A stretch of DNA of 5,829 nucleotides from contig DGTD01000105.1 of the NCBI GenBank assembly GCA_002396385.1, forward strand, positions 1 through 5,829, given 5' to 3'. Positions 1-5,829 of this stretch are shown one piece after another. Made by a program: the position numbers and the translations under genes. The notes below the pieces were generated by a model. It was not told where the DNA came from, searched no databases, and saw only the letters and a program-made list of their open reading frames with translations. How positions within the stretch are numbered: position 1 is the first letter of the stretch; every line of letters starts with the position of its first letter. The DNA is from Bacteroidales bacterium UBA4345. Lineage in GTDB: Bacteria; Bacteroidota; Bacteroidia; Bacteroidales; Paludibacteraceae.

Positions 1-92
1 TTCGGATCCACCTCAATCATACGTTCAATAAACTTGGAGTATACGAAATAGCCCAAGAGCAACAATACAATAGCTATAATGAATGTTACCAT
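1..92 (-). CDS. cstA: Carbon starvation protein A, N-terminal fragment (runs off left edge)
   Basis: Reading the minus strand from the ATG at 92 gives 30 codons that run off the left edge. The peptide starts MVTFIIAIVLLLLGYFVYSK and continues FIERMIEVDP. It is a single hydrophobic segment followed by a short charged stretch. This closely resembles the start of CstA proteins, where a first membrane helix ends in a GY-x-x-Y-x-K/T-F-V/I-E motif. CstA is a multi-helix inner-membrane protein associated with uptake of peptides or pyruvate during carbon starvation. The start is supported by an A-rich leader (run of eight A at 106-99 on the minus strand) and by a promoter just upstream. The call rests on 30 residues only, so a different membrane protein with a similar first helix is possible. 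The gene is transcribed away from cas9 and is probably ordinary host sequence flanking the CRISPR locus. Confidence 0.68.
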   Translation of the reverse strand, partial: MVTFIIAIVLLLLGYFVYSKFIERMIEVDP

Positions 93-112
93 AACAACTT
101 TTTTTTGACCTG

Positions 113-144
113 CAAAGATACGACATTTTTTCCGAATATCCACA
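113..144 (-). promoter_or_regulatory. Bacteroidetes-type promoter for the cstA-like gene
   Basis: The minus strand shows TATCTTTG (120 to 113), an exact match to the Bacteroidetes -7 element TAnnTTTG. Exactly 20 bases upstream lies TGTG (144 to 141), one mismatch from the -33 element TTTG. Transcription would start a few bases after 113, leaving a leader of roughly 15 bases before the ATG at 92. The assignment rests on motif match and spacing only. Confidence 0.65.
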
Positions 145-248
145 TTTTTCTCGAATGATTTATGCAACCATAGCCCCCGCCCCCTCGACCAAAACAACCA
201 GGATAGACACACGCAGAAGATTTCAAAATGTTAAAACCTAGAAAAGAA

Positions 249-280
249 TTTGCATTTCTTGATGATTATTCGTAACTTTG
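249..280 (+). promoter_or_regulatory. Bacteroidetes-type promoter driving tracrRNA candidate and probably cas9
   Basis: TTTG at 249-252 and TAACTTTG at 273-280 match the -33 (TTTG) and -7 (TAnnTTTG) elements of the Bacteroidetes primary sigma factor, with the preferred spacing of 20 bases. The start site would lie about 4-7 bases downstream, near 284-287. That is directly in front of the anti-repeat-like sequence and about 160 bases before the cas9 ATG at 445. I found no second TAnnTTTG motif between 281 and 444, so cas9 may be transcribed by read-through from this promoter. Confidence 0.75.
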
Positions 281-283
281 CAC

Positions 284-390
284 TTTCAAAATCACAATAA
301 TTCTATGGCAAATACTACACCATAAAATAAATAATGGAACCCACGCAAAGCGCAGGTTCCCAGAAATCTTCGGCTTATAGCCTTATTGTG
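284..390 (+). ncRNA. Candidate tracrRNA upstream of cas9 (ends approximate)
   Basis: A type II system needs a tracrRNA, and this short segment after a strong promoter is the only structured non-coding stretch in the window. Its 5' part holds AAATCACAAT (289-298). This would pair with a repeat starting (G/A)TTGTGATTT, the kind of repeat start I recall for Bacteroides II-C arrays. The ending CACAATAA also resembles the end of the anti-repeat in the Neisseria tracrRNA. Three hairpins follow: TATGG (304-308) with CCATA (320-324); GGAACC (336-341) with GGTTCC (355-360); and GGCT (372-375) with AGCC (379-382), the last followed by TTATT. The 3' end is uncertain, because no hairpin has a proper U-tract. 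The array is not in the window, so the pairing cannot be confirmed. If the RNA starts near 284-287, the anti-repeat is short (about 12-15 bases). A cas9 5' untranslated leader with chance structure is the alternative. Confidence 0.5.
336..360 (+). other. Strong 25-base hairpin in the cas9 leader / tracrRNA candidate
   Basis: The outer stem GGAACC (336-341) pairs perfectly with GGTTCC (355-360). After a symmetric CA/CA internal loop, CGC (344-346) pairs with GCG (350-352) around an AAA loop. This is the strongest structure in the intergenic region. No T-run follows, so it is not a typical intrinsic terminator. It fits a structural stem of a tracrRNA better. The in-frame ATG at 334-336 touches the first base of this stem, which argues against that ATG as the cas9 start. 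Confidence 0.7.
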
Positions 391-409
391 AAAAGCTTAA
401 AAAGATGTT

Positions 410-444
410 GCAAAAATACAAAAAAAATCCGAAATAGTACAAAT
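410..444 (+). promoter_or_regulatory. A-rich leader that favours the cas9 start at 445
   Basis: The bases before the ATG at 445 are rich in A (including a run of eight A at 420-427) and contain no Shine-Dalgarno motif. This is typical of translation starts in Bacteroidetes, which rely on A-rich unstructured leaders. The earlier in-frame ATG at 334 sits against a hairpin and lacks such a leader. Confidence 0.55.
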
Positions 445-3400
445 ATGAATCAAAAAATTTTAGGGATAGACCTAGGAACAAGTTCTTTGGGATTAGCACT
501 TAGAGACCTAAACAATGGCACTGACCTCTTCCAGCAATTAGAATATTTCTCCTCCATCATCTTTCAATCAGGCATAGGTACCGGAAAAAGTGGGGAATTC
601 TCATTTGCCTCAGAACGGAGGAAGTATCGATCTCAGAGAAGGCTGCACCAAGCTAGACGATATCGTATTTGGGCCACTCTTGAATTACTGATTGAACACG
701 GGTGCTGTCCACTTACAATTGAGGGACTAGACCATTGGCGCAAATACGACAAAAACAGCGAAAAGAAAAGGGAATATCCCATAAATAACACAAGATTTGA
801 GCAATGGGTACGCCTAGACTTTGATGGAGACGGTAAACCAGAATACAGCAGTCCGTACCAACTGAGAGCCGAGCTCGTGAATCGTAACCTTGATTGGGAT
901 ATTCAAACCGACCGATACAAATTCGGACGTGCCATGTACCACATTGCCCAACGTAGGGGATTCAAAAGCAGCAAAGGTGAAACACTATCAAGTGCCAGCG
1001 AAAACGAAGATTTGACATCCATCGATATAAGTACCGCAATGAAAAAGTCGGAAGAAAAGAAATCCAAAGACATAAAACTATTCATGGAAACAAATAACCT
1101 AAAAACAGTTGGATGTGCTTTTGCCTTACTTGAGAAGAATGGAACTCGTATTAGAAATAGCCAATACCAGGCAGTCCAATCTTTATACATTACAGAGGTT
1201 AACGAAATATGCAAAATTCAAAAAATAGACACCATTGATCCACAACTATACAGCAAACTGATAAGCACTAAAAAAGGCGATGGTACCATCTTCTACCGTA
1301 GGCCTTTGCAATCCCAGAAAAGGCTAGTGGGGCGATGTACTCTAGAAACAACGAAACACAGGTGTCCCATAAGTCATCCTGATTTTGAAGAATTCCGAGC
1401 CCTTTCGTTCATCAATAATATAAAGTTCAGACTTGATTCAACCGAGCCATGGCGCACTTTCTCATCAGATGAGCGACACAAGCTATTCAGCGATTGTTTT
1501 ACACGATCCAAATCCACTTTCAAATTCGAGGACATCCGAAAATGGATTGAGAAAGAATATCCCGGACACTCCTTTAGCTATTTAGGCCACACAATCAATT
1601 TCCAAGACGACACAACAGTACCAGGGTGTCCTATTATCCACCGACTTAAAAAGATTCTTGACAATGATTGGCACAGCCAAAAAATCTCAACAGAGAAGAA
1701 AAGGACAGTCTATCGCACTAGAAAAACTCATATTATAGAATACAACTATGAAGACCTATGGCATCTAGCATACACAAGTGATGATTATGAACAACTTGCT
1801 GAGCATGCAGAAACAGTAATGAAACTCAGTCCTAAGAAGGTAGGCGAAGTCACTCATCTTTGGAGTTCCATCCAAGAAGGATACACAACCCTCAGTCTTA
1901 AAGCAATTCGCAACATATTACCATTCTTAAAAGAAGGAACAATCTATAGCAAAGCCGTGATACTGGCCAAAATCCCCGAAATCATAGGAACAATTCGCTG
2001 GAATGAGAATCGTACTACTATCATAAAAGAGATCGAAATCATTTCCAATACAAATGCCTACAAACGTTGTGTGTTCGGTATAGCCAACACACTTATAGCC
2101 AACTACTTCAGTGAACATAAACTTGACAGTAATGATAAAAATAACATTATCAAGTGTACAATAGATACCATCAGCGAAAAAAAATGGAACGGCCTCAGCC
2201 AAGCTGACCAAACAAAGCTAATATCAGACGTTGGTGAATTATACCAGAGGTTCTTTTCTTCTCCTAAAAAAGACTACTATAAGACACCTCGGCTAATAGA
2301 TGTCATCAAAGATGCCATGACCAACATGTTTCCTGATATAGCCAATGATTCTTGGAATAAACTTTACCACCCATCCCAAATAAGCATTTTTCCCCACCAA
2401 AAACCCATAATAACAAATGACGGAAACTGCGTAATGGAGGTGTTTCAACTTAGCTCTCCCGATCTTGGCTCAATCAAGAATCCTGTTGTTTTACGATCCT
2501 TGCACGTACTACGTAATAGCATCAATCAGCTACTCCTCAAAGGTATGATAAACGAAGATACACGTATTGTTGTAGAAACCGCTCGTGACATGAACGATGC
2601 CAATTGGCGGAAAGCAATCGAACGATATCAAAGAGAACGAGAAAAGGAAAACGAAGCCATTATAACAATAATCAAAGAGTTCCGTCCAAACTATTCTCAG
2701 ACTGACATCGAAAAAGGCCGTCTTCTTTTCGAACAAATAGAAAATGGCTATAGCTATAACAAGCCTAGTATTACGATAAACACATCTTACATTGAGAAAG
2801 AACAAGCAATGAGATTCGCCATCGACATGCAGAAATACAAGCTATGGAAGGAGCAGAAATTCCGTTGCATCTATACTGGAAATATAATTAGTCTTAGTGA
2901 CCTTTTTGCCGACAATATTGTTGACATCGAACATACTATTCCACGAAGTATCTCATTTGATAATTCTTTAAAAAACCGCACCGTCTGCAATGCTCATTAT
3001 AATCGAACAATTAAAGGAAACCACATTCCTACTGAACTTGCTGACTACAATAATATCAAAGACCGAATCAAACCATGGGAAGATAAGGTTCGTCACATCA
3101 AATCACAAATTGAACTTTGGAAAGGCAACGCGAAAAGTGCACCTACCATTGAACGTAAAAACGAATGCCTTCAGCAGAAACATATGTGGGAATTAGAGCT
3201 AGACTATTGGCAAAGTAAAGTTCGCACCTTTACAATAGAGAAGGACGAACTAGCCCTTGGATTTCGTAATAGCCAACTGGTTGACACCCGCATCATAACC
3301 AAGTATGCTTTCCATTATTTAAAAACTGTTTTCTCACACGTCGATGTTCAAAAGGGAAGCATCACTGCTGATTTCCGAAAAATCATTGGTATCCAAAGCT

Positions 3401-4620
3401 CTAGCGAAAAGAAAGATCGAAGTAAACACTCTCACCACGCCATTGATGCAGCAATCTTAACAGCAATACCTAGTGCTGCCAGACGAGACCATATGATTGA
3501 ACTGTATTACCAATTAACTGAAACCTCCGAATCCGAGAAGAAGAATAGCATTAAGAAAGCGCTGAACGACGAAATACAATCTTGCCACATTGGTAACGTT
3601 TCCAACCTTGTCAATAATATCGAACAAAAAATTCTCGTTAACCACATTAGCAAAGACCAAACCCTTACGCCTTCAAAAAGGCAATTTCGCATTCACAACA
3701 AAAGATACTGGAAACAAGGAGACTCCATCCGTGGAAGCCTCCACCAAGAATCATTTTACGGAGCAATATCAGACCAACAAGACAACCTACGACTTGTAAT
3801 TAGAAAGCCCCTAAAAGACCTAACTGAGAAAGACCTCAATACTATCGTCGACCCTGCTTTACAAAAAGCCATTATATCCCAAGTACATCAAGTAATGACA
3901 GAACAAAATGTCACATTCGCCAAAGCCATAGAAACACCAATATATATGACAAATAAAAAAGGCGAACCTACCAAATACGACAAACACGGCAACCCAATTT
4001 CTCCCATTCGACATATTAGATGTTTCGCTAAAGCGGGCAGAGGTGAACTTAAATACGATACTGTCTTAAAAATCAAGCAACAGACATACACCTCTAAACA
4101 AAACTACAAAAACGTTTATTACGCTCAAAATGACGACAACTACCTTTGCCTACTTTACGAAGGAACCATTAAAGGCTCCGTTCAAAGAGCATTCCGTCTT
4201 ATCAACTATTTCGATATTGCCCAACTTCGTATACATGACCCAAATACGCTGTTTCTCGAACCCGAATTTGCAACATTAAAAAAGAAAGACAACAAAAAAC
4301 CTGAAGTTATCCACGATTATAAAACAATGCCCCTTAGGGCAATCATAAAAAAAGGAACTCGAGTTTTATTATACAAAAACCATCCCGAAGAAGCTAAGGA
4401 CTATGACAACGAGAAAATGAACTCACACCTATATATAGTTTACAAGTTCAATATAATGGGTACACCAAATATATACCTAAGGCATCATTTAGAAGCCCGA
4501 AAAGAAAAAGAATGCGATAATCCTAACAGCTATTTATCCCTTAAAGCAGATAACTTTAAGGCTCTTATTGAGCACGTGGACTTCCAAATCGACCCGTTGG
4601 GCAACATTTATTTTAATTAA
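445..4620 (+). CDS. cas9: CRISPR-associated RNA-guided endonuclease Cas9, type II-C
   Basis: Cas9 binds a crRNA:tracrRNA pair and cuts both strands of matching DNA in the cytoplasm. With the start at 445 the protein has 1391 residues, normal for Bacteroidetes Cas9. Motifs in order: RuvC-I ILGIDLGTSSLG with D9; an arginine-rich bridge helix at about 57-76; a REC lobe from about 80 to 690, including the conserved GRAMYHIAQRRGFKSS at 161-176; RuvC-II RIVVETARDMN with E711; an HNH domain at about 800-865 with RCIYTG (C808), DIEHTIPRS (catalytic H830) and N853; RuvC-III HSHHAIDAA with H998 and D1001. The C-terminal part has DSIRGSLHQESFYGAI (1093-1108) and a PAM-interacting region to 1391. All nuclease residues are present, so it should be active. 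The residue before H830 is E where SpCas9 has D, which I believe is common in this clade. The start at 445 is chosen because RuvC-I begins within ten residues of it; the ATG at 334 would add 37 unrelated residues. cas1 follows after 5 bases. The gene is A+T-rich, unlike cas1 and cas2. Confidence 0.97.
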   Translation: MNQKILGIDLGTSSLGLALRDLNNGTDLFQQLEYFSSIIFQSGIGTGKSGEFSFASERRKYRSQRRLHQARRYRIWATLELLIEHGCCPLTIEGLDHWRKYDKNSEKKREYPINNTRFEQWVRLDFDGDGKPEYSSPYQLRAELVNRNLDWDIQTDRYKFGRAMYHIAQRRGFKSSKGETLSSASENEDLTSIDISTAMKKSEEKKSKDIKLFMETNNLKTVGCAFALLEKNGTRIRNSQYQAVQSLYITEVNEICKIQKIDTIDPQLYSKLISTKKGDGTIFYRRPLQSQKRLVGRCTLETTKHRCPISHPDFEEFRALSFINNIKFRLDSTEPWRTFSSDERHKLFSDCFTRSKSTFKFEDIRKWIEKEYPGHSFSYLGHTINFQDDTTVPGCPIIHRLKKILDNDWHSQKISTEKKRTVYRTRKTHIIEYNYEDLWHLAYTSDDYEQLAEHAETVMKLSPKKVGEVTHLWSSIQEGYTTLSLKAIRNILPFLKEGTIYSKAVILAKIPEIIGTIRWNENRTTIIKEIEIISNTNAYKRCVFGIANTLIANYFSEHKLDSNDKNNIIKCTIDTISEKKWNGLSQADQTKLISDVGELYQRFFSSPKKDYYKTPRLIDVIKDAMTNMFPDIANDSWNKLYHPSQISIFPHQKPIITNDGNCVMEVFQLSSPDLGSIKNPVVLRSLHVLRNSINQLLLKGMINEDTRIVVETARDMNDANWRKAIERYQREREKENEAIITIIKEFRPNYSQTDIEKGRLLFEQIENGYSYNKPSITINTSYIEKEQAMRFAIDMQKYKLWKEQKFRCIYTGNIISLSDLFADNIVDIEHTIPRSISFDNSLKNRTVCNAHYNRTIKGNHIPTELADYNNIKDRIKPWEDKVRHIKSQIELWKGNAKSAPTIERKNECLQQKHMWELELDYWQSKVRTFTIEKDELALGFRNSQLVDTRIITKYAFHYLKTVFSHVDVQKGSITADFRKIIGIQSSSEKKDRSKHSHHAIDAAILTAIPSAARRDHMIELYYQLTETSESEKKNSIKKALNDEIQSCHIGNVSNLVNNIEQKILVNHISKDQTLTPSKRQFRIHNKRYWKQGDSIRGSLHQESFYGAISDQQDNLRLVIRKPLKDLTEKDLNTIVDPALQKAIISQVHQVMTEQNVTFAKAIETPIYMTNKKGEPTKYDKHGNPISPIRHIRCFAKAGRGELKYDTVLKIKQQTYTSKQNYKNVYYAQNDDNYLCLLYEGTIKGSVQRAFRLINYFDIAQLRIHDPNTLFLEPEFATLKKKDNKKPEVIHDYKTMPLRAIIKKGTRVLLYKNHPEEAKDYDNEKMNSHLYIVYKFNIMGTPNIYLRHHLEARKEKECDNPNSYLSLKADNFKALIEHVDFQIDPLGNIYFN

Positions 4621-4625
4621 TAGCC

Positions 4626-5534
4626 ATGATCAAACGCACCCTCTGTTTCTCCAACCCTGCCTATCTTTCCACGAAGAACAGGCAGCTTGTCGCCCGCATA
4701 GAGCAGGTCGGCGACCAACCCGAACGGACAGCCACCGTCCCCATTGAGGACATCGGCGTAGTCCTGCTAGACTGCCAACAGATCACCATCACCCACGGGC
4801 TACTCTCAGCCCTGATCGACAACAATGCTTCCGTCATCACCTGCAACGACCGCCACATGCCCGTAGGCCTCCTGCTACCGCTCGAAGGACACACCGTGCA
4901 GAGCGAACGCTTCCAAGACCAACTCAACGCTTCGCTTCCCTTGCGCAAACAGCTGTGGCAGCAAACCGTCCAACAGAAAATACTCAACCAAGCCGCCCTT
5001 TTGCGACAACTCCACCACATCGAAACAGGCAATATGCAACAATGGGCTGCAGAGGTCCGATCCGGCGACAGCACCAATCTCGAAGGACGTGCCGCCGCCT
5101 TCTACTGGAGCCAGCTGCTCCCCACCATCGAAGATTTCACCCGTGGGCGCGATGGCATCTACCCCAACAACCTCTTCAACTACGCCTACGCCATCCTTCG
5201 CGCCGTTATCGCCCGTGCCCTGGTCAGCAGCGGTCTGCTCCCCACCCTAGGCATCCATCACCACAACCGCTACAATGCCTACTGCCTTGCCGACGACATC
5301 ATGGAACCCTACCGCCCTTATGCCGACCTTCTGGTAGTGCAAACCATGCAGCAATTCCCCGACACACTAGACCTCACCACCGACCTCAAACGCTGCCTTC
5401 TCACAGTCCCCACCCTCGAAGTGCGCATAAGCGGACAGCGCAGCCCTCTCATGGTAGCTGCCAGCCAAACCACCGCCTCCCTAGCCCGCTGTTTCTCAGG
5501 CGAAAGTCGCCGACTCTCCTATCCCGAAATGTAA
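4626..5534 (+). CDS. cas1: CRISPR-associated integrase Cas1, type II
   Basis: Cas1 is the metal-dependent integrase that, with Cas2, inserts new spacers at the leader end of a CRISPR array. The 302-residue protein has the usual length for type II Cas1. The N-terminal beta domain starts MIKRTLCFSNPAYLS and holds IEDIGVVLLD (40-49). The helical catalytic domain carries the three expected metal ligands: E153 in NLEGRAAAFYW, H212 (or the neighbouring H211) in LGIHHHNRYNAY, and E227 in LADDIMEPYRPYAD. All are intact, so the protein should be active. The ATG at 4626 matches the family start and lies 5 bases after the cas9 stop, indicating co-transcription. The stop codon overlaps the cas2 start as TAATG. 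Base composition is strikingly G+C-rich, with mostly C-ending codons, in contrast to cas9 next to it. No other function fits. Confidence 0.97.
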   Translation: MIKRTLCFSNPAYLSTKNRQLVARIEQVGDQPERTATVPIEDIGVVLLDCQQITITHGLLSALIDNNASVITCNDRHMPVGLLLPLEGHTVQSERFQDQLNASLPLRKQLWQQTVQQKILNQAALLRQLHHIETGNMQQWAAEVRSGDSTNLEGRAAAFYWSQLLPTIEDFTRGRDGIYPNNLFNYAYAILRAVIARALVSSGLLPTLGIHHHNRYNAYCLADDIMEPYRPYADLLVVQTMQQFPDTLDLTTDLKRCLLTVPTLEVRISGQRSPLMVAASQTTASLARCFSGESRRLSYPEM

Positions 5535-5829
5535 TGGACCGCTTCTCCGAGTACCGCATCATGTGGCTGCTAGTATTCTTCGACCTGCCCACCGACACCA
5601 AGAAAGAACGCAAGGCCGCGGCTGACTTCCGCAAGAATCTACTTGCCGACGGTTTCACCATGTTCCAGTTCTCCATCTATGTGCGCCACTGCGCCAGTCG
5701 CGAAAATGCCGATGTGCACCTCCGACGTGTCCGCGCCCTGCTTCCGCAGTATGGACAAGTGGGCTGCCTTACCATCACCGACCGCCAATTTGCCGACATC
5801 GAACTGTACATCTGCAAGAAAGAAGTCCA
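5534..5829 (+). CDS. cas2: CRISPR-associated protein Cas2, type II (3' end beyond window)
   Basis: Cas2 is the small ferredoxin-fold dimer that bridges two Cas1 dimers in the spacer integration complex. The frame from the ATG at 5534 gives 98 codons before the window ends. The peptide starts MDRFSEYRIMWLLVFFDLPT and contains GFTMFQFSIYVRHCAS (40-55), both hallmarks of type II-C Cas2. D17 in FFDLPT is the conserved acidic residue at the end of the first beta strand. The family is usually about 100-115 residues, so only the last few residues are likely missing. The start is favoured by the TAATG overlap with cas1, which suggests translational coupling, and by the conserved FSEYR-x-MW stretch. 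An internal ATG at 5561 is the alternative but would remove it. Composition is G+C-rich like cas1. An array would be expected downstream. Confidence 0.95.
   Translation, partial: MDRFSEYRIMWLLVFFDLPTDTKKERKAAADFRKNLLADGFTMFQFSIYVRHCASRENADVHLRRVRALLPQYGQVGCLTITDRQFADIELYICKKEV

Larger units (their letters stand above)
93..444. other. Divergent intergenic region between cstA-like gene and cas9
   Basis: This 352-base stretch holds no convincing protein gene. From left to right it contains the leader and promoter of the minus-strand gene (93-144), then about 100 bases (145-248) with no feature I can name apart from a C-rich tract at 173-184. A plus-strand promoter follows (249-280), then a structured segment read as a candidate tracrRNA (about 284-390), and finally the A-rich leader of cas9 (about 410-444). 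The frame of cas9 stays open back to an ATG at 334, but those 37 codons overlap the hairpins and look unlike protein. Confidence 0.7.

Noticed and set aside
372..390. Intrinsic terminator between the tracrRNA candidate and cas9
   Set aside because: The stem is only four base pairs with a three-base loop and is followed by TTATTGTG, not a run of T. It may be a structural element, but I cannot support a terminator call.
827..830. Possible HNH inactivation, since E precedes the catalytic histidine where SpCas9 has D
   Set aside because: The context (DIEHTIPRS codons in cas9, residue numbering) keeps the acidic residue, H830 and N853. D/E exchange at this position is, to my knowledge, usual in Bacteroidetes Cas9 and is not a sign of loss. 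The coordinates given here are protein residues, corresponding to about 2923-2934 in the window.
903..1214. Minus-strand open frame of 103 codons inside cas9, with other short frames at 1927-2211, 2530-2805, 2990-3196, 3507-3692, 3590-3799 and 3888-4091
   Set aside because: All lie within the cas9 reading frame, have no family resemblance and no start signals, and are best explained as chance frames.
4661..5077. Minus-strand open frame of 138 codons inside cas1
   Set aside because: It lies wholly within a clear cas1 gene, is rich in S, W, C and R as expected of an antisense frame of G+C-rich DNA, and has no leader or promoter.
5449..5676. Minus-strand open frame of 75 codons across the cas1/cas2 junction
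   Set aside because: It is antisense to two well-supported genes and shows no recognisable motif.
1..5829. CRISPR array or stray repeat units
   Set aside because: I saw no regularly spaced direct repeats of 30-50 bases anywhere in the window. The array is presumably beyond the right edge.
5535..5829. csn2, cas4 or another accessory cas gene making this type II-A or II-B
   Set aside because: cas2 follows cas1 directly and runs off the edge, with no accessory gene visible. Cas9 size and motifs fit II-C, although a gene beyond cas2 cannot be excluded from this window.

Overview
The window carries the effector and adaptation genes of a type II CRISPR-Cas locus, in the order cas9 - cas1 - cas2, all on the plus strand. 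Subtype II-C is the best reading: cas1 follows cas9 directly, cas2 follows cas1, and no csn2 or cas4 lies between them. Whether a further gene follows cas2 cannot be seen. The organism looks like a member of the Bacteroidetes, probably Bacteroidales. The evidence is two promoters of the Bacteroidetes TTTG / TAnnTTTG type, A-rich leaders without a Shine-Dalgarno motif, and Cas9, Cas1, Cas2 and CstA sequences typical of that phylum.

Layout: positions 1-92 (minus strand) hold the first 30 codons of a gene that reads as carbon starvation protein A (cstA), with its promoter at 113-144. Positions 93-444 are a divergent intergenic region. Its left part shows no gene. Its right part has a consensus-like plus-strand promoter (249-280), followed at once by a short segment that looks like a tracrRNA: a likely anti-repeat core at 289-298 and hairpins at 304-324, 336-360 and 372-382. 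cas9 begins at 445, not at the earlier in-frame ATG at 334, and encodes 1391 residues with all RuvC and HNH motifs intact. cas1 (302 residues) starts 5 bases after the cas9 stop. cas2 starts in a TAATG overlap with the cas1 stop and runs off the right edge after 98 codons. No CRISPR array is in the window; in this layout it would be expected beyond cas2.

How the parts would work together: the tracrRNA candidate would pair with the repeat part of crRNA precursors and load Cas9, which would cut matching DNA with its HNH and RuvC sites. Cas1 and Cas2 would form the integrase that adds new spacers. The tight spacing suggests one operon.

The most unusual observation is a sharp change in base composition at the cas9/cas1 border: cas9 is A+T-rich, while cas1 and cas2 are strongly G+C-rich with C-ending codons. 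This suggests that the effector and adaptation modules have different histories. The system belongs to a known class; I see no evidence in this window for a wholly new type.
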